Made by a program: the position numbers and the translations under genes. 64,000 bases of DNA from Actinernus sp. WN-2022 (Eukaryota; Cnidaria; Anthozoa; Actiniaria; Actinernidae). This document shows positions 34,501-44,400 of the stretch, one piece after another. Location of the stretch: positions 22,503,036 through 22,567,035 of the forward strand of contig JAOWCC010001501.1 of assembly GCA_030867875.1 (NCBI GenBank). Direction: 5' to 3'. The notes beneath the pieces were generated by a model, which was given only the letters and a program-made list of their open reading frames with translations, was not told the DNA's origin and searched no databases. The number at the start of each line of letters is the position of its first letter. Position 1 is the stretch's first letter.

Positions 34501-34847
34501 GTTATAAGAAAACAAGTTGTGCACATTTATTTTATTGAATTTTTTGTTACCAACAAGTAAAAGGCAAAAACATTTACATTGCTTACGCTAGTACTCTCCC
34601 AACCCCAACCCCTAAAAGGTTCAGTTGTTGACCCCATAGTTTACCTTATTTGGTGTGTTGATAGGTGGAGTGCAAGCCTCGTTCTGGAAGTGATGACCAG
34701 TGGAAATTCATACGCGTGACACACATGGAGTCCATGGGACACCCAATACAGATAGGACTGTACTGCTGTGCTCCCAAGACAGAGGGCATGGACGTTGTGT
34801 TCGATAAATTCACCATACGTCCCTCCGATGGAAAATATGCACACTAG
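25573..34847 (+). CDS. DUF1349 family protein (concanavalin A-like fold), five exons
   Basis: Exons 25573-25854, 28582-28607, 29797-29917, 32066-32197 and 34665-34847 all have AG/GT borders and consistent phases. The product carries the family hallmarks in order: FMWFNPPP, GKTDFWCRTRYSPD, GHLLHL, F(D)L...QYDQGLEFVDGKYQAS, VVTNKWSDWS, LAIRIHKMHDDYVVE, DQWKFIRV, and GLYCCAPKTEGMDVVFDKF. DUF1349 proteins, including yeast 'regulation of enolase protein 1', are small beta-sandwich proteins of unclear biochemical role. Two starts are possible. ATG 25573 adds 45 residues rich in Arg, Lys and Ser with no acidic residues (MLLSRVSQLVPYSKALYRFL), like a mitochondrial presequence. ATG 25708 (AAAATGG, better context) gives the core protein of about 200 residues, the usual family length. 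An in-frame stop lies upstream at 25543. This is the cleanest gene in the window. Confidence 0.88.
26340..26430. repeat. C-rich minisatellite
   Basis: The unit CAACACTCTACCCCC with variable C runs is repeated about four times, in intron 1 of the DUF1349 gene. Confidence 0.7.
26440..26620. repeat. Repeat shared with 37340-37560
   Basis: GTACAAAGGAATCAATATGA and CTTCTGTAGTTTGTGAG occur here and, as part of a palindrome, near 37340-37560. It is probably a MITE fragment. Confidence 0.5.
28719..28861. mobile_element. Palindromic MITE (AATTGAAGGGCTGTGTGCA)
   Basis: The arms AATTGAAGGGCTGTGTGCAA and TTGCACACAGCCCTTCAATT are nearly perfect over about 60 bases. It is in intron 2 of the DUF1349 gene. 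Confidence 0.8.
29946..30219 (+). mobile_element. tRNA-headed SINE of a second type
   Basis: The head GTTAGCTCAGTGGTTAAGC and AGGTTCAAACCCCAGC gives A and B boxes. The body ends ATTAAATAAAGTTGC and TTTACTCTACTTTA. It lies in intron 3 of the DUF1349 gene. Confidence 0.65.
30702..30836. mobile_element. Palindromic MITE (CAGTTTATGGTTCATG)
   Basis: CAGTTTATGGTTCATGCACA faces TGTACATGAACCATAAACTG, with inner CACCA/TGGTG pairing. It is in intron 3 of the DUF1349 gene. Confidence 0.75.
31770..31802. repeat. Poly-C rich tract
   Basis: A run of C broken by a few T. Similar tracts occur at 107-126, 13414-13438, 50275-50292 (G) and 53641-53653. Length is likely unreliable in the assembly. Confidence 0.85.
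32786..32929. mobile_element. Palindromic MITE (GGTAATCAAAT ends)
   Basis: GGTAATCAAATAGTGACTCG faces ATTTGATTACC, with inner GAAATTAGGGATAAATTTCA and its complement. Related fragments lie just upstream at 32655-32720. Confidence 0.7.
33048..34401. mobile_element. 1.35-kb foldback element, about 0.4-kb inverted arms, 7-bp TSD
   Basis: The arms (about 33048-33430 and 33990-34401) are near-identical inverted copies starting CACAGGTACCCCAGGCTCA. GTTGAAC flanks both ends (33041-33047, 34402-34408). The centre holds an A/T-rich spacer and a tRNA-like sequence on the minus strand. No transposase is seen, so it is non-autonomous. It lies in the last intron of the DUF1349 gene. Confidence 0.88.
33630..33702 (-). 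other. tRNA-like segment in the centre of the foldback element
   Basis: On the minus strand: GGTTCTATGGTGTAGTGG (A box), an anticodon-like arm TTGGG-CTTTTGA-TCCAA, and AGTTCGAGTC (B box). The acceptor ends do not pair, so it is a pseudo-tRNA or SINE head rather than a gene. Confidence 0.55.
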
Positions 34848-35576
34848 GATGTATTTCAGATGGCCTGTAGTGGAGACGTTCTATGGAGAATCGCCCTACC
34901 CCTCCCCCTCTTTTCTCTTCCCCTCCCCCTCCTTCCTTTTTTACCCGGTTCTCCAAATAGAATTACCTACACTGCAGGCTGTATTACAGGGCTTCACACT
35001 AACTACAACTACAGAATACACTGCATTTTGAAAGCATCCCCTCAAAGGCGGATATGCAGTGGGAAAGACTAGCTCGCTGGGAATCAGCGTGCCAGATATA
35101 ATTATTCCTCCTCCTTCAAAAGTAAAGAAAAGTCACTGCATATATATCCACATAATTTCAGGAATGTTTGAATTTTCGTGGGGTATTCTGTAGTTACTCC
35201 AGTATTGTGGTGTGGTAGCCTAAGGCTAGGCTAGTGTCGTGTATCTTCTTACTAGTAAATTTTAGAAACTTTTAATAGAATTAAGTGAATAATATAGGCT
35301 TTTGTACACACAACTTCTACCAGCCAAAGTGGCTAGCGGAAATGTAAAATATACTAGTCAAAAACCAAATTTATTAGTATTTGGCTAGCGCCCTAACATA
35401 AAGTGTCGAGTCCTGCTTTACTGTAACTTCATTAAAGTGGAAATCTGCGAATCTTGTCATAACATATGGCTACGGGAAGCATTGCCGTAGAAATAAGTCT
35501 CAGTTTTTAAGTCGTATTTTAACCTTTCAGCCAATCAGATAGCATAATTTCTATGCGCAACGTTACTGAGTAACGT
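34848..35576. other. 3' flank of the DUF1349 gene
   Basis: This should hold the 3' UTR. A CCCCTCCCCCT-rich stretch lies at 34895-34945. No further coding exon or clear polyadenylation signal was identified. Confidence 0.4.
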
Positions 35577-35579
35577 AAA

Positions 35580-35779
35580 TAGAGCAGATTTCGTATGAGT
35601 GGGACAAACTACGGCATGTCCGTAACCGTGCTGTAGATGTGCTGTGCCGTAGTTCTGTGATTTGATTGGATCAGTAGGACAAAAACAATGGGAAACCATT
35701 TCAACGTCACGGCATGCCGTTTGGTAACCGTGCTGTAGTCAGTGCTGTAGTATGTCCCACTTGTACGAAATCTGCTCTA
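35580..35779. mobile_element. 200-bp MITE, TAGAGCAGATTTCGTA ends
   Basis: TAGAGCAGATTTCGTATGAG pairs with the end TACGAAATCTGCTCTA. Inner CGTAACCGTGC motifs recur. A diverged copy lies at 60271-60455. Confidence 0.8.
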
Positions 35780-36120
35780 TGGTACGGCACGGCATTCCGT
35801 GACATTGAAATGCACTTGGGGAAAGATGTTTATTGCATCGTACCCTTGTCGTACAATGAACTAAGGAATCTAATGGGCCTTTTGCAGCTGGGCATTCACG
35901 TGATTGTACAGGAATGTACTGGATGGCAACAAATATTTAACTTCATTGATTTATAAGCCTTGTACGAGATCGGTATTGTTATTAGCAAAACCTGTTTGTA
36001 AATGCTATTTTTCACCTCCAATCGATTGTCGATCTTTCTAAAACAGCGTTTTTTTAAATGGCTTGCTATCCAGCATCCATGACGTCTTTCCCATAGGAAT
36101 CACGAGCTCATTCATTCGTT

Positions 36121-36412
36121 AACGACGTATTATATCAGCACGAGCCTGTATTATATCAGCACGTGACTGTATTATATCAGCACGTGACTGTATTATATCA
36201 GCACGTGACTTATATCAGCACGTGACTATTATATCAGCACGTGACTATTATATCAGCACGTGACTATTATATCAGCACGTGACTGTATTATATCAGCACG
36301 TGACTATTATATCAGCACGTGACTGTATTATATCAGCACGTGACTATTATATCAGCACGTGACTGTATTATATCAGCACGTGACTGTATTATATCAGCAC
36401 GTGCTGTTAGCT
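36121..36412 (+). repeat. Tandem repeat of TATTATATCAGCACGTGAC, about 15 units
   Basis: Units of 17-21 bp are each centred on CAGCACGTGAC, an E-box palindrome (CACGTG). The flanking CACCTCCAATCGATTGTC block also occurs at 61829, where it is followed by a single unit (about 61899-61920). Confidence 0.88.
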
Positions 36413-37350
36413 GCAAAAGGCCTATTGAGTCATTTCATGCTATAAATGTGGGGCAGACTTCACCGTTTGCAACCTGAAATGTTATTGGTTACCCAAACAA
36501 TAACCTACCCCTAAAACAAAACAAACCCTAACCCTAAAACAATGGGATTCTTTATTAGTGAAGTCCAATAGGATACGACCTACAGAACAGTGAAGCCTAA
36601 CCGACAAATTTACGATAGTTCACCATGGTATGTCTTCTTATTTACCACGTTTTGCGTCATCGTATGGTCAGAATTGTTGTGGATACACAAGACGCTTGTA
36701 CAATTGTTTTTACAACAGCAAAGCCTTGAGGGAGAGGGGGGTTGGGAGTGATTCTAGCGCGCGATCACGCACTCGCATTGCGCGAATGGAAATCAGCCAA
36801 AATCAGCCAATCAGAAAACGACTGAGAACTGAGCAGTTGTAAAATGGTAAACGTATCGTATAATGATATGCCGTATAATGAATGCCGTAGTCTCACTCGC
36901 ATGATATCCGCTCTATTTCATACAAGAGCCTGCGTTCGAGAACTTCGCAGTTCCATCAAATGGTTTTCTATTAGCCATGCAGGAGTCGTGGTGATCGGAA
37001 CTGGCTTCTTTTGATATATGCTTCACTTGTCGAGCACAAAGCCAGTTTCGATATGAGGCTCAGACACATTAAATTTATTCTTTTCACCCCAGTTAGGTCT
37101 GCGAATAGAAAACAAATTATTTATCTCTAAGCCTCATTTTGAAACCTTTGTCCGCGACTAGTGAAGCACACAACCTAGACCCTTGCGCACCACAGCTAAC
37201 CCAATATTAAACTTGCACGAATGAATAAAATTCCAGAAAAGCCGCTGACCAGCTACGCTTTCTCGCGCATTCGAGAATGGGCTTTTTTCGCAGAAATGCA
37301 ATCACGTGGTTGTACTGAATAGCAAAAAATCAGAATTCAAGAATCGTGCA

Positions 37351-37450
37351 CATACAAAGGAATCAGTACGAGGCTCCGAGCTCTTCTGTAGTTTGTCACG
37401 AACGACTGAGCATTGTGCTCGGAGCCTCGTATTGATTCCTTTGTACGTAT
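37351..37450. mobile_element. Palindromic MITE
   Basis: CATACAAAGGAATCAGTACG and GAGGCTCCGAG face CTCGGAGCCTCGTATTGATT and CCTTTGTACGTATG. Confidence 0.72.
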
Positions 37451-37886
37451 GAAGTGAGGTATATCTCGGAAGTGGGTTATTGCAGTGTGCATTCGGTATT
37501 TGTTTATTCGCGCGGGCAATGCAATAAAAAACTGAAGTTACATTGCATGCGGCAGCAGCGAGATGCCAAGTCTTTAGGTATATTTTAGAGAATAATTAGT
37601 GTTTTAATTCTTAGGGAGACTAGTTGAGCTGAAAAACGAAAAAAAAATCCAACCTCGTGCCCAGGGTCTTCTCGGTCAGATCCAAGATGGCAGCTATTAG
37701 AGAAGACCCTGGTAAAAGTTGAACTATCACGTATTCTGATTGGCTCTTCGGTTATGATGCAATGGTTCTAAATGACGGAGCTGAACTTGTACATACTTTA
37801 ATTGTTTCTATAAAACGATTTTAAATAACGTAGGTGCTGATCAATATATGAAGTGTATAACTGCATGGGTAGTTTTCTGGTAAGTT

Positions 37887-38970
37887 TGGCATCAGTGGGA
37901 AAGCCAGGAGAAGCCGTTGAATCTTAATATGTGTTGCTTCGCTTCAACGCTAACGGAAAATGAATGGCTCATTTTTAAAATTCTCTTTTAGCTTAGATAC
38001 ATCGTAGTGGTATTGTGATTCCCTTCCAAGGTTCCTTTATCCAAGTAAACTCCATTTCGAGCCGCTTGGCATGTATTCACCTCGGGCAGCCCAATCTATG
38101 GGTTTGTGAAAATATGACTGTGAAAAGAAGATGTATATGGGGTTTTATACTAAATCCTTTCAAATTGTGTATAATATCTAAATAAACACCTTTACGCTTC
38201 CACGTTGTTTCCTTTGTGGTTTTTCTTCTCTTGTAACCATTTTAGGGTGTTTTTAGGTTTTTCATCCCCTCCACTCACCACCTATGAAAGAGAGAAGGCT
38301 GGAATCTCCCAAGCTTCTGCCACATGCCACAAAAAAATCACTCCAAAATATCACTTCTCGATCGTCATCGAAATGTCACGAAACGTTTGTCGTTACTAGA
38401 ATGATAAACAAACTAAGCCCTGCCTGGATTTCAGGATCCAGCGATCAAATTGAATACTATTTTGCGACTTTCGACCATCTACCAGGCTCTCGGATAACAA
38501 AGTTGGACACCGAGCGCCGGTCACACGAGAGCCTCGTGAAAATGTAGTTTTGGCTTTCACCATTTTAGATCTGACCGAGAAGACACTGGGGACGAGGTTG
38601 GATGCGATTATTAACGGTCTTTCTACGCGGCGTACGATGCAGGTGAAAACAGTGCAAACGGCTCGAAATGGAGTTTACTTGGATAAAGGAACCTTGGAAG
38701 GGAATCACAATAGACTATACCGCAAATCCGCCGTCGCAGTGCACTCTGGGATGGATATCTCAGTATCAAAGATGGCCGCCCAACAACAACAATGGAAAAC
38801 AGAGATATCCATCCCAGAGCGCACTGCGACGGCGGATACTACAACGATGAATTTAGCTAAAAGCGAATTTTTTTAAACCGTTCATTTTCCGTTAGCGTTG
38901 AAGCGAAGCGATCGATAGCACATGTTCAGAACGGCTTCTCCTGGTTTTCCCACTGTTGAAACTTATATTA
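37887..38970. mobile_element. Composite TIR element with nested insertions
   Basis: GGCTTCGCTTCAACGC-type and CTAACGGAAAATGAA blocks near 37930-37967 are mirrored at 38880-38915. CAAGGTTCCTTTATCCAAGT at 38027 is mirrored at 38680. A separate palindrome interrupts the right arm at 38729-38835 (CCGCCGTCGCAGTGCACTCT arms). ORFs inside this stretch are by-products. Confidence 0.62.
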
Positions 38971-40795
38971 ACATTTATAACTTATATTGCGCAAATTTCA
39001 TAAAATGTTCAAATGCGCATTACAATTCAAATTATTATGAATATTATATATATAACAACTATAATAAGATATGCAATTACATTTGTAAATGATCTATAAA
39101 TAACGATCTTAAAATACTAAGGCAAGTAAATGCTAAAGTCCTCCTAGTGCGTATCGATAACATTGCAATAATTAAAATGATTAAAAACTAGTATACCTAA
39201 TAGATAGTGAATGCTACCGCTCAGTTAAGGAAATGTATTAGAAGCTTAAGAAAACCTACAGTAGCTCTTTGGAAAGAAATATATATTACTGGGTAACACA
39301 AATGTCAAGGTGTGATGTGTGTTAGATGAATCTATTGTGTAGCTTTGGGGCTATCTTACGACTGAAGCCTGTTTGAGCTGTGGTTCGTGTTTTTTTCTCA
39401 AAAGTGATCAGTTTGTCCCGCCTATATCAATAATTTCCCGGTAAATTCCCTGAATCTACCAATTCCCAACATTTTTTTAGGATTCCCAGCAAAAAAAAAC
39501 TGCAATTCTCCGGAAACAGACACTGATGTATATATTGGAGTCCGATGAAGCGTAACACCGGAAGTCAACTGCTAATCGTATGCTAATTTGTATGTTTTGA
39601 ACACCGCTGTCTCTTCAAATTGTAACTACTGTATATTGATCGAAGGTAATAGAAGAAAATTGTTTGTTGCTAATCTTGTTGATAAGAGGAGAAATCTTGC
39701 TCTTTGTAAAACTATCAAACTATACGACTGGGTTGGGCCGCAGTGACTAACAACCTGCCATGTTATTGGCTCGCTACCCTAACAAAACAACAATAGAACA
39801 ATACAAACACAATAACTTTCTTTATAGTGCGAGACCACCTTCATAATATTAGCTCTGAAGCTCAGAACGGCTTCCTTATAGGCAAGTCCTGTACCGCTCA
39901 ACAGACAGAAAATGTACTGGCATGAGGAACTGAATTTCTGTAATATTTGGTTTAAAACACTTGAGATTATTGGCCGTACTCTGGACGTCACACTATTTTG
40001 AGTCGTTTTCATATCAGAGGGACTGAGTGCCCACCAACCTTTATTGTCTCCGCTAATTTATGCAAAACTTGGCGGTTCGTGCAGTAGCAAGTGGAAAGAG
40101 GCTTCGCTGTCAATCATTCAGATTTTTAAATTTAGTATTTGCGTTATTGCTCTAGATTTTACCTCATTAGTTGTCACGTAGTTTCTCGACAATAAAGTGC
40201 TACCAATAACCTGATTGGCTATCCCGACAGTGCGTCAGGAATTAAAATCATGTTTCAAACAGATTGGTGAACGTTTCTGGCTACAGTCTATCACAACGCC
40301 AACGACCAACACTACATACAGTCCCGAAAAAAAACTAGTAAGATTTGAGGTAAGTGTAAATCTACATCGTAGGAACTGAAGAAAGTGGACATTTTTTCCA
40401 CCCGACTCCTTCGGCCAGTAGCGCGGTGTAGTTTGTGGGACGTCGCGGTTTCGAAGCATTGCTGCTTTTCCTTTTTCTTCGGGACTTAGAGCGCCTGTCG
40501 TTCGGTTCTATTCGCAAAGTTAAAAGAAGGAATTGTTGCTCGAACACTGGTATGATCAACTAAAAGTCGATTAAGGTATGCTAACCGCCGTGGGGAGCGA
40601 GTAGCAGATGACGTTTCGAGCGCCAGCCGTTCGTCTGAGCAGCCTTTCTTTCCTTGATCGCATTATTAATAAGGGAAGTATAAATGAGCCTGAAGAATAA
40701 CAGTAATGGCAGCCCAGAGACGTCCCATGTATGAATTAAAAATCATAGCAACTCGGCTTTGTCGGTGCTATACAGATTTGGGTGGGTCGCCCACA

Positions 40796-40796
40796 A

Positions 40797-40831
<35 letters not shown>

Positions 40832-40832
40832 G
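40796..40832 (+). repeat. (TC)n(TA)n microsatellite
   Basis: A CT run is directly followed by a TA run, in the upstream region of the PTB gene. It is not present in the duplicate at 62.7-63.7 kb. Confidence 0.85.
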
Positions 40833-41177
40833 TTGTTTTCGATTGCAAAACTGTAGGTTGTCGATCTTTTATTTTATTTTTTCCTTATATTTCCTGTAAG
40901 TCTTAGTTTTACTTCATATCTTTATCCGTTAGAATTAGATCAGAGTTATCAGCACAATTTTAGTGATGTTCGTTCTGTTTGACCTGACAATTCACATACT
41001 TCAGATGTTCAAATCAAGTGGTAACTGTTTCAGTAACGGATCCTAACAAGAATCAGGCCATGGAGCCAGTTTGTCTTAGCCAGGCCTCGGCTAAAAAAAC
41101 ATGACATCGTTCCAAGTAGAATTTCAGTAATATCGGAAAATATACATTTGCTCTGTCTACGCCATTTTGTTAAATAG

Positions 41178-41370
41178 CATTTGCAGAGTTCTCAAACGGC
41201 CATCGTTTCTTCCGGCCATGGCCGTCGATGACTAAAAATATCATTTGCAGAGTTCTCAAACGGCCATCGTTTCTTCCGGCCATGGCCGTCGATGACTAAA
41301 AATATCATTTGCAGAGTTCTCAAAGGGCCATCGTTTCTTCCGGCCATGGCCGTCGATGACTAAAAATATT
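41178..41370 (+). repeat. 64-bp unit, three tandem copies, upstream of the PTB gene
   Basis: The unit runs CATTTGCAGAGTTCTCAAAC...CGATGACTAAAAATAT with exact 64-base spacing (41178, 41242, 41306). It contains the palindrome CCGGCCATGGCCG. The duplicated locus has one shortened copy (about 63600-63652). Confidence 0.88.
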
Positions 41371-41452
41371 TAGGCGCTCAACTTTTCCTGAGCGGCTCCC
41401 CATTTTGTACTAATTCATCTCATGTTCTCTGCTCTTCATTTCACTGATAGAC

Positions 41453-44400
41453 ATGCCTTTCTCGTTCGCCAAACTCTTTCAATGTGGAACGGACCAGCCC
41501 TCCTATACTGTAACGTACTTGGGCTACGGTCGCGCCGCGTGTCCTGGCTTTCAACAACTGTACAACATCATAGAAGAGCAGTATCTGATGAAGAAACACG
41601 ACATCCGTCAAATATCCAAGTCCATCTTGGAAGTCAATATGCGTGGTATCCAGCTAAAGGAACACGAAGAGGGAACCACTGTCAAGGTCAGGAATTTATA
41701 GAAATATCGCGGAAAGAAATTCGTTCGAGCTAACCATATCATCAAACACTCAGACAGATTTTCGAAAACTAAGGAGCACCCTTAAAATCGGTTTCCATGG
41801 TAAGATGATGGAACACGCTTTTCAAGTTTGGTTTAACTAACGAGGAATGGTCCAAATACCATTTTCCTGAACATTAGCCTCTGATCCAGGCATGATTGAG
41901 TAGTTAATACAGCGGTTTTCGATTGAGTGTCGTAAATAGTCTGGCAGCATATGTAATGAAAAAAAGTCCCGTGGGATTTTAATGAAGAAAGCAAGCCACT
42001 AGTCTCCTTGCATACAGGGGACCCTAAGGAACAAGAAAAATGTTGTCGGCAATTTTCTAAACTGTTAGAAGGGTCTAAACAGAGGGTTTAAAAAGTGATG
42101 TGTATAACTCAGCATGGAAACAAGGCTGGAATATGAAATTGCCTATAACTTTTCTAAAAACCAACAAATCATCACAAAACTTGTCAGATATGCGAAGAAG
42201 AGTGTCTTTAATACTATGAAAAGGATTAATTCAGTTAACAAGGGTCACGTGATTTATAGCATGAAAGCGAGGCTGTATCCATATACGCATCTTTCCAAAC
42301 ATCGAACATCGCTATTATTGTGGGTACTATATTTTTAAACTACTTTAAGCAGGACGTTTGAGACATGTGGGTAAGATATGCGACACACTATCATTTACCA
42401 TAAACATAAAAATACGAGGGCATATAAATGATACATCCCCTATCTGAACTGAAAATTACCTTACTTTATAAACTTGCTATGAAACATTTCATTCTACTTC
42501 ATTTTACTGTAATTATACATAACATAACAGTCCAGTGTATCGCGCATTTGGGATATTTTCAGAAGACGAGTTACCCATTACAGTGAGATTACAAGATTAT
42601 GCATGATTCCTAGCACGCAGTTTCACGAGATCTCCCGTCGGCCGTTGCCAGGATACAGTGGAGCTCGTAGAAGAAGCAGAAGAAGAGCCTGTCAGACCCG
42701 CGCATGTGCCTGTGTGGTCAGGATACAAATCACTCATTAAGTAAGTTGAGTACTATTTATCTTATTTTATGTTTGGCCCAGGTTGTTGATGTAAAAGTAA
42801 TTTACAGGACACTACTGTAAATGACCATTGGATGAGAAGTGTCTCCTGATACTAAAATATGTGTCGTTTATTATTATCAGTGATACGATGCATGTTACAC
42901 GGGTCGCAGCACCGCCTTTGATAGCCGTACCAGCACATGAGTGGCAGATGTTGCTGACCATCCTTATGCAGGCGCAAGGAATCAACACAAAGGTGGTAGG
43001 ACCGGACAGGAAGACAATCATTTCCCTTGACATGGGGCTTTATTAGCCAGCCAAGAAGCTCCAGATGGCTCGACGTGATCTAGACCACCTGATTCTCCGT
43101 CCGGGTGAACTCCACGTAGTTATGGCTCAATTGCGTACCATCGGAGCATTCGTCGAGAGCAGCGGGCTTGACATGTGCTGGACCGAATCCGATCTCTATG
43201 GTCCAGTCACAGTCAAGCAGATTCTAGATGGGAACCACATCAAGAGAGGAGAGACAGCACGTGTAATAACATTGCAAGCGCTATTTATGCTATACCAAGA
43301 CGCCTTCTTTGGAAGTTCTCAGGAAGACACTAAGACTATTGAAGATTTGTCGAAGCAGGTTTCAGAGGCGTGCACCAAGGGAACAAAGGAAGAAGTGAAT
43401 GAAGCGAATGCTGAATTGAAGAGAGTGATCGAGTCACAGCGTATCATAGATAAGCTGACCGAATTTGATGCTGTTAACGAGAAACGCCCGATGTTCAAGG
43501 TGACGAGGCAGTATATGCGCATCGTTATGGAGATGTTGGAGTTTATACGAGCAGTGAGAACTGGAGACTGGGAGCTGCACCTTAAGGCACTAGATATGTT
43601 TACTAAATATTTCTTCACCCACGATCGTTTGAACTATGCTCGGATGATCCCACACTATCTCGCAGAGATGCAGTCACTTGCGACATCTGACCCTGAGATC
43701 TATGCTAAAGTTGTGCAGGGGAACTGGGTGGTAAATAAGAACGCTAATGGTCCGTTTTGCGCAGTAGGTGCAGATAATGGCCTTGAGAATATCAATCGCT
43801 CGATGAAAGTCACTGGAGGATTAGTAGTGATCACTCTCAATCCAAATGCTCGAACCAAGTTCTTCCTAATCGCCCCAGAACTCTCCAAACTTGCTCAACA
43901 AGCCAAGGATATGGCGGGTGTCTCCTCAAAGGCTCAGACACGGCATCACAATCTGGTAACAGCAGTTCTCACTCGCGAAGAAAGGAGTTTAGAGTCACTA
44001 CTGGCGACAATTCAATTAACGCTTTACCAATCCATTCTTGGAGGAATTGGAGAGCTATTCAACCTTGTCACGAAAGTCGTCATGCCCGAAAAGGTAAAAG
44101 AGGACCTGTGTAATCAGAGAACCATCGGACAGACACTATATACAACGTTTGTCAAATAGCGCACCCAGTCAGGAAAGACAAATCTCTGGTCACCGATGAA
44201 GAAAAGGAAGCTTTTGACATGGAAGAGCAATGCAAAAGTAGTGAAAGTGATGACGAAGGACAAGAAAGTTGAACTCAGAGAGGACAGGTCGCTGTTTGCG
44301 CGAATGATGATGGTGTATAAAAGCCGTTCAGAGATTAACATCAAGGAGACGGTTGGACAGTACGAGTTCTCCTTAGTCCCGCGATCGCTTTTTGTCGCAG

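Noticed and set aside
34768..35072. Frames overlapping the last DUF1349 exon
   Set aside because: They are out of frame with the family-conserved reading and run into C-rich 3' sequence.
36121..36412. CRISPR array
   Set aside because: The units are contiguous with no unique spacers, and the genome is animal.
38205..38876. Overlapping 64-108 residue frames
   Set aside because: They lie wholly within the composite TIR element and its nested palindrome and show no domain.
42114..42338. 74-residue ORF
   Set aside because: It lies in the terminal inverted repeat of the 4.7-kb transposon and is mirrored at the other end.
43319..43618. Minus-strand ORFs inside the 4.7-kb transposon
   Set aside because: They are antisense shadows of the readable + strand transposon protein.
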